Shown: positions 47,635 to 59,597, counted from the first letter of the stretch. The stretch is 64,000 nucleotides of DNA from Pteria penguin (GCA_035048485.1 CM068581.1:9747430-9811429), one strand, 5' to 3'. A program made the numbers and translations. The notes: a model not told the origin generated them from the letters alone.

Positions 47635-50020
47635 GGTCTTCCCACTTAAGTGCCAAGAACAACAATAACAATTCTCAGACTTCACGCGCCACCTCTCCGG
47701 GTTCCACTGCTGCATCATCAGGGATTCCCTTACCCGGTGGCCGCTCACTTGCCACTCCTCGTGTGTCGACGTCATCGGATCGCCAATCTACACGTGCTGT
47801 AAGCTCTGGAAGCACTACGTCTACGAGCTCTACAGCTTCTAACAAGAGCACATCTCAACAGAAGCCTGGGGCAGCCACCAACAAAAACTCTATGTTGGAT
47901 AAATTCAAATTTTTCAACTCTAAAGATAAATCGAAAACTAAGTCCAGTGTGCCAAAAAGTGCTTCGAAGATAAGTAACACAAGCACAGGTAGCACGTGTT
48001 CAAGTAGTGATAGAGACTCCAGAGCTAGCGACAGGCAATCGTCTGCTAGCGCCCGGAGCTCGAGCTCAACTGATCCAGGGACATGTGGAAGTAGCACACC
48101 CTCAAATGACTCGGGAAGTCCCAAGCTTCCTCCCAAAACTAAGTCCGTCAATCGTGGGGCGTTTGGGGAGCGGAATGCTACCTTGCACGTAGAAAGCACG
48201 AATTCCAAAAAGCGCACGCCATCCCCTACAACACCAAGTCAGAGCTCAACACTTCCAAGCAAGAAAAGCGGAAGTAAGGGAGAAAAGCATGAACAGAAAA
48301 GTCAAGAGAAGAAGGGATCAAAAATAGGCAGCTTGATACCCAAGACATCTTCAAAGTCATCATCCAAGTCATCATTGTCATCTAGTCAAGCAAACGGAGG
48401 TGGATCTCAAATTCCCACCCCTTCGAGTAGCATTCCAAAATTATCCGGTGCAAAGAGTAAATCGGGCAAAGAAGACAAAATTAAAAGTGCTAATAAAGAC
48501 TTATCGTCACCAAATGCTCAGAAACCGAACAATGTGCCATCATCGTCATCGCATTCATTATCTTTGTCGTCACCATCGAGAACTATGCAATTTTCTCCTT
48601 CTCAACATCAGGGATCAGCAACATTACCATCACACAGTAATAGCCAATCTAAACATGTTTCTCATACCAGGGATACTGCTGCTGACCAATCAAAATTGAT
48701 CTCTCAGGACCAGCATTCAAGGACATTGGATGACAAAATGCATCACCAGAACAAAGCTCGTTACACTGAGATAGAATATACGGACGGCAGGATTGAACGT
48801 GTGGGCGACGGGCACTATAACAAACCAAATCACTTGTCTCTCTCTCAACTCAAACTGACAAAGCAGCACAATCAACAAGCCAACTCCAGCAGTGCTGCCA
48901 GTAGGAATCATGCTATTTCCCAAAGCACACACCATCAACAGAACATCATGTCTCCGTCACAGACAATCAATGTTGTCAAGCCTACCTGCTCTGTGGCGGC
49001 ACCGTCCAATGTGGTTACTAAAGCAGATGGCAACTCGCAAACCAATCTCTCGGTGCTTAATAGAGCTTTACCACCCCCCTTACCGAAAACAGAGCCTCCT
49101 CCACGCAGTGTGCCCCGAGATCATAGCAACCAGAGTATCGGGAGTAGCTCTAATAAATCATCAACCAATGCCTCAGAACAAAACAGTGATTCTACACACT
49201 CTTCATCAAGTAACAGTGGACCAAGCGGACATAGTAATTCCTCCAGTGAAAGTGTTATTTTCAAACCGTCAAGTGCTGATGAATATTCGGGCTCGGAAAA
49301 AGGAAACTCTAGTGCTACTAGTTCTCCGAACTTAAATGTCAAAGGAATACATTCGAATTTACAGAAACCGGCGAACAATGTGGCAATAGTACAGCCACGA
49401 CACGGCGAAAAAGTGGAAACTACATTTGATACAGAGATCAGAACGGAAAAGGTAAATAAAGATGGCAGCGACTCAAGTAAAAGTGGCAAGGAGACGACAT
49501 TTACCGAAAAAGGAACTACGTTTGTGGACGACTCTGGTGAGAAAATGGACATTAAACCAATGGCGCCGATCATGCGTGCAATGCCGTACGGGTCCTCGGG
49601 ATTATTACGCGGATACGGGTCGCCTGGAAACAAGATCTTGAACTATCACAATCCAGGGTATGCAACCCCTACCACTGCTTACTTCGCAAGTACGAGTAGG
49701 TTAGGCATGAACCGACCCCTCATCGATCACGGCAAGTTCTACTCTGGACCTATCCGTAAAATGCCTTCCTCCGGACCCAATAATTCATTAGACACGGACT
49801 ATAACTCGGACTATGATACCCTGGACTATATATCAGGGTACATGTCGGATGGGGATATACTGAAGAATAATTCAGGGAAAATAGAGGACATGAGCAGTGG
49901 ATATTTGAGTGAAGGGGGAGCGTCACTGTACGCTCGAAGACTTCAGCAGCGGTTCCGGGAAGGTATGCAGGCTGTCAAAGAGTGTATGCAGAAGAGCAGC
50001 GGCCTCATCGACGACGACAG
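47635..50020 (+). CDS. NAV: NAV giant exon: Ser-rich linker with SxIP motifs and ETTFDT/GYMSDGD blocks
   Basis: 2386 bp, phase 1 in and phase 2 out, acceptor ttgtaattttccag and strong donor AG|gtaggt. About 795 residues, very rich in Ser, Asn, Lys and Pro and probably disordered. Family landmarks in order: SMLDKFKFFNSKDKSK (47889), SKIGSLIPK (48318), ETTFDTEIRTEKV (49416), YSGPIRKMPS (about 49740), then GYMSDGDILKNNSGKIEDMS and SGYLSEGGASLYARRLQQRF (49836-49960). SxIP motifs, the EB1-binding signature of microtubule plus-end trackers, occur at 47718 (SGIP), 48330 (SLIP), 48405 (SQIP) and 48426 (SSIP). A PPPLPKTEPPP stretch near 49070 is a likely SH3 ligand; UNC-53 is known to bind SH3 adaptors. 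Reading past the donor meets TAG at once, so the exon must splice on. Confidence 0.98.
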
Positions 50021-50109
50021 GTAGGTGGTGTATGCTCTGTGTGTGGATTTGTGTCAGCCAAATACGTCGATGTATGAAACTTCATACTAATACAGTAAAT
50101 ATTATAACA

Positions 50110-50190
50110 CAGACATCTCAGTCGGTGTAGTCTCTGCACACTAAGTGGAGAGTCCTGAGTTCGATTCCCAGTCTGACAGAGACACTATTT
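50110..50190 (+). mobile_element. tRNA-like SINE head fragment
   Basis: An A-box-like TCTCAGTCGGTGTAG and a B-box-like GAGTTCGATTCCC lie about 40 bases apart, with CAGTCTGACAGAGAC after. No good acceptor stem, so a SINE head remnant is more likely than a tRNA gene. Confidence 0.5.
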
Positions 50191-50389
50191 TATCATACCT
50201 ATACAAAATTTGTATCCAAAGTGATAAAATACGGTAAGTTCAGCAAGAGTTAGGAGAATCCTAGCATACGACAATGTGAAAAGTCGATAGAAATGACGCA
50301 TTTGATAGAAGTTATCGTGGAAAGTCTGTAGAAATGACTTTTTGGAAGGGGGCAGGAATACAAAAACCTGTAGATGTGACACATTTGAC

Positions 50390-51110
50390 ATAGAGTGGGA
50401 TAGGGAAGTTCATAGACATTGTGCATTCTTCAGAGGGCGAGATAGTAATGGGATAGGGAAATCCATAGACTTGGTGCATTCTTCATAGGACGAAATAGAA
50501 ATGAGATAGGGAAATCTAAAGACTTTGTGCATTCTTCAGAGAGCGAGATAGAAAATACTTAGAAATGGAGCATGTGGCATAGATTTGGGTAGAAAATCTT
50601 TACAAATGGCGCATCTGGCATCAATTGGGGATAAAAAAAATCCTTAGAAATAACGCATTTGGCAGAGAGTGGGGTAGACAATCCATAGAAATAGCGCATT
50701 TTGCAGAGGGCGGGGTAGAAAATTCATAGAAATGGCGCATTTGGCGTAGATCGAGGATAGAAAATTTGTAGACAGGGTAATTTGGCATAAAGTGGGAATA
50801 GGAAATCCCTAGAAATGGTGCATTTGGCATAGAATGGGAATAGGAAATCCACAGAAATGGCGTATTTGGCATAGAGAATCCGTAGAAATGTCAAATGGCA
50901 CATTTAGAAGAGGGGGTAGAAAAGCCGTAAAAATCACGCGTTTGGCAAAGAGCAGGCTACGGAGAGATGGGAAAATCCGTAAAAATGGCGCTTTTGGCAT
51001 AGGGTGGGGAAGAATGGTGCATTTGGCATATGGCGCAGTAGAAAATCCTTAAAAGTAATGCATTTGGCTTTGAACGGGATTGGAACATCCATAGAAATGG
51101 CACAAACTAG
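50390..51110. repeat. ~40-bp degenerate minisatellite
   Basis: Repeated words atagaaatggcgcatttggc and agagtggggtagaaaatcc at about 40-bp spacing with many changes and indels. Open frames on both strands come from the repeat. Confidence 0.85.
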
Positions 51111-51789
51111 GTATAAGCGAGGCGTAGTGAAATGGCGTTTTAAGAAACAATGTCATGGAAGACAACTCATACTTACCCACTTCATTCGATCGAACGTGTT
51201 TAAAAAGTAAGGAAGGCAACTCCAACTCCCTTGTTGTATTGCATAACGCTCTGTTCTCCATGATATATCCCAGCTGGTGTAGAATAAAAATAAAAGTTGG
51301 CCATCTTGTCTTGGAATTCTAAGCATCTGAGTGTGGAGACGAGATAAGGAGATTTGCTTATAAAGTAATTACTTTTTGAGCTAAGTTATAGATTTTGCTG
51401 CGCGAATACAAGCCAAGTACTATATAATTACTTGGAGATAAAAAAATTTCAGCTCTTAAGAGAAGCAACTTATTTTACTTTTTAATGAAAATAATTGAAG
51501 TGTTTCGGTTATGTAGTTGATTGTGTTTCTTTCATTAGTTTGTTTGTGTGTAGCTCTTTTAATGTATATCTGTTCCAACATATACACTCTTAATTTCATT
51601 ATTACTGAATTAATTTGTTTTACAAAGTTATAAATTTCTATAATGTATGAGACACAGAGGTTATGCGAGTTCCGATAACACTATATACATTTTCTACCTT
51701 TCCTCTTATTGGTTTAGGTGACTATTTTGACTGTGTGTCTGTATGTTCGTTGTTCGGATGTATAAATGATACATGCGATTGTGGTTATA

Positions 51790-52480
51790 TTGGTGTATGT
51801 AGGTGGTGACGGTTGATTAGTATATACTTATAGGGACGGTTGATTGGTGTTTTCATGAAGGGACGGTTGATTGGCCCACATTGGTGGTGACTTGTATCGT
51901 TGTGTGATTGTAGGGACGGTTGATTGGTGTATACAAGTACGGACGGTTGATTGGTATATACTAGTAGGGGCGGTTGATTGGTGTATACTAGTACGGACGG
52001 TTGATTGATGTATACTAGTAGGGGCGGTTGATTGGTGTATACTAGTACGGACGGTTGATTGATGTATACTAGTAGGGGCGGTTGATTGGTATATACTAGT
52101 ACAGACGGTTGATTGATGTATACTAGTAGGGACAGTTGATTGGTGTATACTAGCGGGGACGGTTGATTGATGTATACTCATGGGGACGATTGGTTGGTGT
52201 ATACTAGTGGGGACGATTCATTGGTGTGTACTAGTAGGGACGGTTTATTGGTGTATACTAGTAGGGGCGGTTGATTGGTGTATACTAGTAGGGGCGGTTG
52301 ATTGGTGTATACTAGTAGGGACGGTTGATTGGTGTATACTAGTGGGGACGGTTGATTGATGTATACTAGTGGTGACGGTTGATTGGTGTATGGTTGGACG
52401 GTCGATTTAGTGTAAGGACGGTTGATTGGTGTATATTGGTGGTGGCGGTTGTATCGATGTATGCTAGTAAGGACTGTTGT
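51790..52480. repeat. 27-bp minisatellite
   Basis: Unit gtagggacggttgattggtg plus tatacta. As 27 is a multiple of 3, two minus-strand frames stay open with a 9-residue repeat (TNQPSPLVY-like); considered artefacts. Confidence 0.93.
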
Positions 52481-53084
52481 TTTGTGTGTGTTAATATGTA
52501 GGTGTTGGTGGTGACGATGTGTCATTGTATGTTGGTGAGGACGGATCAAGCATTGTTGGTATGTGTGGGGAGGGGAAGATGGTATGGGCTTGGAAGGAGG
52601 ACTGTGCTGGTGTGTGTTAGTTTCGCTGCCTTTGTGTGTGTTATGTTAAGGAATGGTGAAGGCGGCTTTAGATATATTAGTTGTTTGGGTGGTTGTATTG
52701 GTATCTGTTGATTTAGGACCGGGGGTGTATTGGTGAAGGTGACGATGTTAATATACGTTTGTGAAGGTGACTATGTGGACACTGGTTGGGTGTCGCAATC
52801 TGTTCAAGATAAACGCTTGATAACGGATCAAAATGTTTAGCTTATCATAAGTTATTATCATTTAATTGAAATATAACTGAACGTTGTGCTTATATCATTT
52901 AAAGAAACATTTCATAATACAGGTGCCATCATTATACAGTACTGAAATAAATATATGCCACTGATAAAGGGCCAAGATCAAGGTGAAGGTCATTATTTGC
53001 TGTAAGAGAAAAATTTTATTGGCATCATCTATAAATTAATACAAGATAGTGTACATATTTAAAGTGTGCGGTGATGGGCATATG

Positions 53085-53446
53085 ATCTTACGTAACTCAA
53101 TCAGTAAGGTGCTTGTCACATGACTGGAAGGTCCTGGGTTTTAGTCCTGCCGATGACTCGTCGGTGTCTAGTTTTTCTGACAAGACAGCAGCAGAGGACC
53201 TGTGCCATGGTAAAACCGAGGACATGTGCCATGGTAAAACCTAGGACCTTTGTCATGGTAAAATCGAGGACCTATCATAGAAAAACCGGACCTGTGTCAC
53301 GGTAGACATGTTACGTGAATATTCCTGAATACTGCTGATGAGTACGTTGCATAGGTATTGACTTTCTGTACACTGCATTAGACAGGTGCCGTCACCATGT
53401 AAAGTGCTATTGTCTTGACGTGTCGTGAAGCAAGAATCAAACAAAT
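53085..53446 (+). mobile_element. tRNA-derived SINE with internal 24-bp repeat
   Basis: The head at 53090-53150 has a degenerate A box (AACTCAATCAGTAAGG) and B box (GGGTTTTAGTCC). The body contains 4.5 tandem 24-bp units (gaggacctgtgccatggtaa plus aacc, 53190-53290). It then continues ggacctgtgtcacggtagac ... gcattagacaggtgccgtca and ends gaagcaagaatcaaacaaat. The downstream body is homologous to the reverse strand of the SINE at 56709-56979. Confidence 0.65.
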
Positions 53447-55004
53447 ACGAAGTGTGGCTGTTAGGCATTGTCGTTCACGGACCACTCGGTACACTGGTGC
53501 CTCTACAGCCACATTTACGCTCTGTCTTAAGCTTTAATGACTACAATCGTCTGTCATCTACAAAGCCATTTATAGAGGAAGGACAAAAAAATCAAATTAG
53601 GTTCTCTAGTTCCCATTCCCGAATTGCTCATGTGTAATAAATGCAACAGGGATATCATGAAGTATTAATGTTCATAACAAGAACTGACAAAGCTTTGGTA
53701 AAGACGAGGCTCCTTGTTGCGCCTAGATCGCAATTAATGGAAAACAGTCATACTCTCGCCTTTATTATGTTTTATGTTTTTCAAGATGCACAAAACAAGA
53801 GGTAGGAATGAATGGAATTCATTTCAGAGTGAACGCATGGTAAATTTGGTTTCAGAAATATAGATTGCGAAACTTATAATTATCATAATTGAATAATAAT
53901 GGAAAAGGAGGATGTAATTTTCCGCCACAGATTTCTGTTCCTGTGTTTAACTTTCTTACTTTATGTTGGTAATTGACTGATGTTGCAAGGAAGTAACACG
54001 GCGTATGAATATTGCCAGAAACTTGCTGGGATAGTAGTAAACATGTTGGCAATCACATTATACATATGTACATGTATGTTAGTACGAGTACCCTTCATGT
54101 CCGGCAGTCCATGATACTATCTACTGTGGAGATAACACTTTGGTTGCCACTGCAGAGTTGATGCATTAACCCAGAGGTTGCGCATTAATGTTTTGAAATT
54201 GGACATTAAAGTTTAGTTTCATTATGACACTTCAAGTTTGTGCATATGCGAAAACTTCAATGAAAAACTCGTGAAATGGAAAGACTTCGAGACACGAGTG
54301 AAAATAAAAACTTGAAAGCAATGATAGCGAAAGGTAGGTGTTTGATTTGCTTCTGATACGGCATCATAGATAAAAGCTTGTGATATCTGAAGATGATGTA
54401 TTTATAAATACATCTCAGTAACAAACGCTGTGTGTTGCCAACAAATTCAACATTATTGCTTTCCCTTAGTGTAACAGAGGGCGGAAAATGTAACAAAGCA
54501 CTTTGATCTATTTCCAATCTTTTAACCCAAATAATTTATGCAGAGATGTATTATATACACACAGGAGAATATTCGTGTAAAAGATCTAACATTCGTTAAG
54601 TTCTGTCTTTCTTTTACTTTTTTATGATTATTGTATCTTTTAAAATACTTTACTCTAAAATGGCGGAAATAGGCAATACTGAAATTCCAACTAAAGACAA
54701 ATTCACAGTTTGATTTGTTTTGCCAAGTGTTGGTAGTCCCTTTCAAATAATTATTCGTTTATATCGGAATGTGAATTGAAATTGGTAATGTTTTAGTAGG
54801 CCACTTGTCCCATTTGTTTGTCCTAGTAACTTTTAGCAAAGTGTGATCTGAGCTAGGTCATGCCAAGGACTGAGGACCCATGCCTAGTAACAGCGGAAAT
54901 ACTCGTCGGGACCGTCGGGACGAAATTAAAAAAAAAACCAATGTAACTTGTATATTCTTGTGTTTGTAGCTTCATGGCAAGAAACTTTTTTCCCTTTGGA
55001 CGAA

Positions 55005-57075
55005 ATCATGTTTTTGGAACATACCCTAGTATATTAGTACTGACAGTAAAGTACAACATGCCCTAGTATATCAGTACTGACAGTAAAGTACAACATACCC
55101 TAGTATATCAGTACTGACAGTAAAGTACAACATACCCTAGTATATTAGTACTGACAGTAAAGTACAACATGCCCTAGTATATCAGTACTGACAGTAAAGT
55201 ACAACATGCCCTAGTATATCAGTACTGACAGTAAAGTACAACATACCCTAGTATATCAGTACTGACAGTAAGGCACAACATACCCTAGTATATCAGTACT
55301 GACAGTAAAGTACAACATGCCCTAGTATATCAGTACTGACAGTAAGACACAACATGCCCTAGTATATCAGTACTGACAGTAAAGTCCAACATGCCCTAGT
55401 ATATCAGTACTGACAGTAAAGTACAACATACCCTAGTATATCAGTACTGACAGTAAAGTACAACATACCCTAGTATATCAGTACTGACACTAAGGCACAA
55501 CATACCCTAGTATATTAGTACTGACAGTAAAGTACAACATGCCCTTGTATATCAGTACTGACAGTAAAGTACAACATACCCTAGTATATCAGTACTGACA
55601 GTAAAGTACAACATACCCTAGTATATTAGTACTGACAGTAAGGCACAACATACCCTAATATATCAGTACTGACAGTAAAGTACAACATACCCTAGTATAT
55701 CAGTACTGACAGTAAAGTACAACATGCCCTAGTATATCAGTACTGACAGTAAAGTACAACATACCCTAGTATATCAGTACTGACAGTAAAGTACAACATA
55801 CCCTAGTATATCAGTACTGACAGTAAAGTACAACATGCCCTAGTATATCAGTACTGACAGTAAGGCACAACATGCCCTAATATATCAGTACTGACAGTAA
55901 GGCACAACATATCCTAGTATATCAGTACTGACAGTAAAGTACAACATTCCCTAGTATATCAGTACTGACAGTAAAGTACAACATGCCCTAGTATATCAGT
56001 ACTGACAGTAAAGTACAACATGCCCTAGTATATCAGTACTGACAGTAAAGTACAACATGCCCTAATATATCAGTACTGACAGTAAGGCACAACATATCCT
56101 AGTATATCAGTACTGACAGTAAGGCACAACATACACTAGTATATCAGTACTGACAGTAAGGCACAACATATCCTAGTATATCAGTACTGACAGTAAAGTA
56201 CAACATGCCCTAGTATATCAGTACTGACAGTAAGGCACAACATATCCTAGTATATCAGTACTGACAGTAAAGTACAACATGCCCTAGTATATCAGTACTG
56301 ACAGTAAGGCACAACATACACTAGTATATCAGTACTGACAGTAAGGCACAACATATCCTAGTATATCAGTACTGACAGTAAAGTACAACATGCCCTAGTA
56401 TATCAGTACTGACAGTAAAGTACAACATGCCGTAGTATATCAGTACTGACAGTAAAGTACAACATGCCCTAGTATATCAGTACTGACAGTAAGGCACAAC
56501 ATATCCTAGTATATCAGTACTGACAGTAAAGTACAACATGCCCTAGTATATCAGTACTGACAGTAAAGTACAACATGCCCTAATATATCAGTACTGACAG
56601 TAAGGCACAACATATCCTAGTATATCAGTACTGACAGTAAAGTACAACATACCTTAGTATATCAGTACTGACAGTAAAGTACAACATATCCTAGTATATC
56701 AGTACTGATTGATTGATTATTGTTTTACGTCATTTCACGATTATTTCACGTATATGGTGACGGCATCTGCCTGATGCACTGCATACGAATTAAGACCTTT
56801 GCAACAGACCCACCCGAAACAGTGAGGGATCTTTTACGTGCCACGCCTACCTTGACACGGGACCTCGGTTTTTGTCTCATACGAAATACAGAACACAGGT
56901 GTGCCTAGGGTGGGAGTCGAGCCTGGGACCTCTTGGTCACGAGCCGAGCACCTTATCCACTAGGCCACACCGGCTTCTGTCAGTACCACAGTAAAGGACA
57001 ACATGCCCTAGTATATCAGTACTGACAGTAAAGTACAACATATCCTAGTATATCAGTACTGACAGTTAAGTACAG
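55005..57075. repeat. 37-bp minisatellite, ~48 copies, SINE-interrupted
   Basis: Unit agtatatcagtactgacagt plus aaagtacaacatgccct (37 bp), very homogeneous. Variants aaggcac/aaagtac and catgccct/catatcct form larger repeated patterns. A SINE splits the right end at 56709-56979; two units follow it. Confidence 0.96.
56709..56979 (-). mobile_element. tRNA-derived SINE inserted in the 37-bp array
   Basis: On the minus strand the head (56980 to about 56900) has A box TGGCCTAGTGG and B box GGCTCGACTCC, both close to the polymerase III consensus. The body has ggcacgtaaaagatccctca and gatgccgtcaccat, and the 3' end is rich in TCAA repeats (ttgattgatta on +). The flanks are array sequence: tcagtactga on the left and tcagtacca on the right, giving a ~7-bp target duplication. 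About 271 bp, near full length. Confidence 0.8.
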
Positions 57076-57529
57076 TATTTTGCTAATCAGGAAAGGAAGT
57101 TGGTAATACTAAAATTAAACAATCGTTACATGAAAGGAAATTATCCATATCAACCGATTATTATTTGTCAGGACGGAGGACAAAATGATCTGTTGTCCGT
57201 AATGCATTCTCATGGGCATGCTGCTTTCATGTTAATATTTCTCTAGAGGTTGAGTTTGATGGAAATTGAATATTACAAAATTAATGCAACATAGCAGTGC
57301 CTTAGTGAACAGAGCTCAGTGACCCTGGGGCTATGGTCCTAGTATTTACTGTTTTGTACATGAAAAGAAAGTTGAGTCATTTGTTATTCTGTGTTATATA
57401 AACATATCTATACGAGTTTTGTATGATAACGATAAAATACTACCATGCCGATGAAAGGCTACAGCACCCCCCCCCCTTCCCCAAACAAACCCCTTACGGC
57501 GAGCCAGCTTGTAAGCAGTTATATCAAGA

Positions 57530-57665
57530 CTTGGGGTTCCTAGCTATTGATGGCTTTAGTACTCTGGAACATGTTATGCCAAGGACTCAGGGTTCCTAGC
57601 TATTGATAGCTTTGGTACTCTGGAACATTTCATGTCAAGGACTGAGGATTCTTGGCTATTGGCAG
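57530..57665. repeat. ~56-bp tandem repeat, 2.5 copies
   Basis: cctagctattgatggcttta, gtactctggaacatg and ccaaggactcaggg recur with about 56-bp spacing, ending at the TAGTCCCC element. Confidence 0.75.
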
Positions 57666-57670
57666 CTTTA

Positions 57671-58188
57671 TTAGTCCCCTACCGGCATCGCCGAAAGGGA
57701 CTATAGGTTTGCACTCCGTCCGTCTGTCCGTCCGTCAGTCACACACACGTTTTCCGGACTTTTTTCTAAACGCTTGTAGATATTCATCCAATTTTTGGTG
57801 TGTGAGTCAACCATCATGAGTTACAGATCAAGTTCGAGTTCCGTTTCGGTTCACTGATTTTTGACGGAATTACGGCCCTTAGAATTAGAAAATTTCTTTA
57901 AAATGACAGTTTTCCGGACTTTTTTCTAAACGCTTGTAGATATTCATCCAATATTTGGTGTGTGAGTCTACTAGAATGAGTTACAGATCAAGTTCGAGTT
58001 TCGTTTCGGTCCACTGATTTTTGACGGAATTACGGCCCTTGGAACTAGAAAATTTCTTTAAAGGTTGTGATCAAATACTTAAATTGCTGGCAGCCTGAAG
58101 ACATTATGTTGTGTGTGTGTGTGTGTAGGTGTGTGTGTGTGGTTTTTTTTGGGAGGTCTTGGTTTTCCATTTGCCGGTAGGGGACTAA
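57671..58188. mobile_element. TAGTCCCC inverted-repeat element with internal tandem units
   Basis: Perfect 17-bp inverted ends: ttagtcccctaccggca at 57671-57687 and tgccggtaggggactaa at 58172-58188. Inside are cgtccgtctgtccgtccgtc, then two ~147-bp units starting ttttccggacttttttctaa, then a (GT)n. No coding sequence. The layout (GC-rich end, tccgtc tract, ~140-bp tandem units) parallels 20890-21990. No clear target duplication (outer bases are TTA and TAA). Confidence 0.7.
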
Positions 58189-58217
58189 GTATTGCCTAAG
58201 CAATACTTCCAGAATGC

Positions 58218-58296
58218 TTGTTTCTACAGGTATTTCTTTGGCGATTCAAGGTCCATTGAACTCCCGGGTGTTTCATTGTTTCTATTTGTGCTTTAT
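58218..58296 (+). mobile_element. 3' part of a repeat shared with 63690-63960
   Basis: tttctacaggtatttctttg, ggtccattgaactcccgggt and ttctatttgtgctttatata match the reverse strand of 63690-63775 closely. As there, it runs straight into (TA)n, so both are copies of one element ending at an AT microsatellite. Confidence 0.6.
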
Positions 58297-58305
58297 ATAT
58301 ATATA

Positions 58306-58394
<89 letters not shown>
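58293..58394. repeat. (TA)n microsatellite
   Basis: About 50 TA units with one slip near 58311. Open frames on both strands are Tyr-Ile repeats. Confidence 0.95.
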
Positions 58395-58398
<4 letters not shown>

Positions 58399-58493
58399 CA
58401 CAAGTAGGAAATATAACAACAACGTTCACTATTCAAAAATGTCGGATCAACCGTGGGTCAATGTAAGTTGCTAAAGATTAATATAGAGGTCAA

Positions 58494-59597
58494 ATATAAA
58501 AGCACAAGAAAGCGACAAAAGACACTAAAATAAAAAAAAAATTATAAATACACTAGGTGCCTCCGCTACTCCCGTATGACCACGATATGGAATAAAGGCT
58601 AGTCATTTTACATTTGGACAGCGTACTACAAACGAGCAAAATGTAGCTGAAGTCCGATATAATAATTAGACTATTGCTTTGTATATAGCTTTCTTTTCTT
58701 ATATTTCTATTCATGTAGTTTTTTGAGTCGGCTTCGGTGAAGCCGTAATCATTGCAATTACTTTCTTTTTAGGGGTTATAACTTTCACTACCGATATAGA
58801 GCTTACTACGCCGCTGAAAAATAAAGTGCCGAAAAATTACTGATGTTGTCTTAAAAATTCTTGATCAGCACAATGTACCTTTAGCTCAGTTAATTTAAGC
58901 TAAACATAAACTAGTTTCAATAACCCGAAAAAGGAGTTAAAATTTCGCGTAATAATATGTAGTTGTGACTACTTTACGATGTGTTTACCACCGACACCGT
59001 CGGATGTACTCGATTGTGTAATTCTCCGGACAAAGCATTTGTCTTGATCTTGTATCGCTTGTTTTTATCGAGATATTTCAATTAAAGTTTTCCCCAACAT
59101 GTTCTGGAACTTTCGTTCTTTTTCACATATATGACAAATTTAAAGATCGATCTTCCCGCATTTCCTCTGATAATGAAAATGCAATATAAATATTTAGGTA
59201 AATGTTGTATGTTTCTAAATATAAATGACCATTATGAGAATCGTGAATAAGATGGTTATTTAATGTCCCACTTGAAGGAATGTCGTTCCTTGGCTCAGCT
59301 TCGACTCGTGACAACAATGCAATAAAAACTTGTTGCCATGAAGTTGTCGATTGCACGTTCATTTCGGATACAAGCAATTGCAAACTCTTTGCCGTAAGAT
59401 AGTATGAAGAGAGCAAATTTTATTAGCATTTTGTACATAGGTATAATGACGATGTAGTTGCAACAAAGACCTAATTTTTGCCCCCCCCCTTTGATTATAT
59501 TGTTTTGTCCTGAGGAAAGGGCAGATCGCCTCGAAAATTTGACCATAAATTTTTTTTTATTTTAGTGTCGTTTGTTGCTTTCTTGTGCATATATATT
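58494..59597. mobile_element. 1.1-kb inverted-repeat element
   Basis: The left arm tataaaagcacaagaaagcg then acaaaagacactaaaataaa (58495-58540) is matched in reverse by ttttattttagtgtcgtttg then ttgctttcttgtgcatata (59553-59595), about 45 bp with a few changes. Just inside the right arm is ctgaggaaagggcagatcgc then ctcgaaa (59511-59537), also seen at 38591. The minus-strand frames inside (59123-59546) match nothing I recognise. Possibly a non-autonomous DNA element or a Penelope-like fragment. Confidence 0.5.

Larger units (their letters stand above)
1135..50020 (+). other. NAV: Neuron navigator (NAV/UNC-53) gene, 5' part, six exons
   Basis: Span of the only gene I can support; it is partial at both ends. 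Exon junction phases agree throughout (0 in; then 1, 0, 1, 2, 1, and 2 out), all introns are GT-AG, and the joined product (about 995 residues) is colinear with vertebrate NAV2/NAV3 and nematode UNC-53: CH domain, Ser/basic linker, ETTFDT block, GYMSDGD block. Navigators are cytoskeletal proteins that track microtubule plus ends and guide axon and cell migration. The coiled coils and C-terminal AAA ATPase of the family are not here and should follow past 64000. The first coding exon lies before position 1. Vertebrate NAV1-3 are vertebrate paralogues, so I use the plain symbol NAV. Identification is from recognised motifs, not from an alignment run. Confidence 0.95.

Noticed and set aside
47855..49633. 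Antisense frames of 73-170 codons opposite the giant exon
   Set aside because: Shadows of the strongly supported navigator coding frame.
51828..52549. Two minus-strand frames of about 120 codons with Gln/Ser/Pro-rich 9-residue repeats
   Set aside because: Direct translation of the 27-bp minisatellite; no splice or promoter support.
56900..56979. Possible functional tRNA gene (minus)
   Set aside because: Good A and B boxes, but it continues into a SINE body with flanking target duplication and the acceptor stem is poor.
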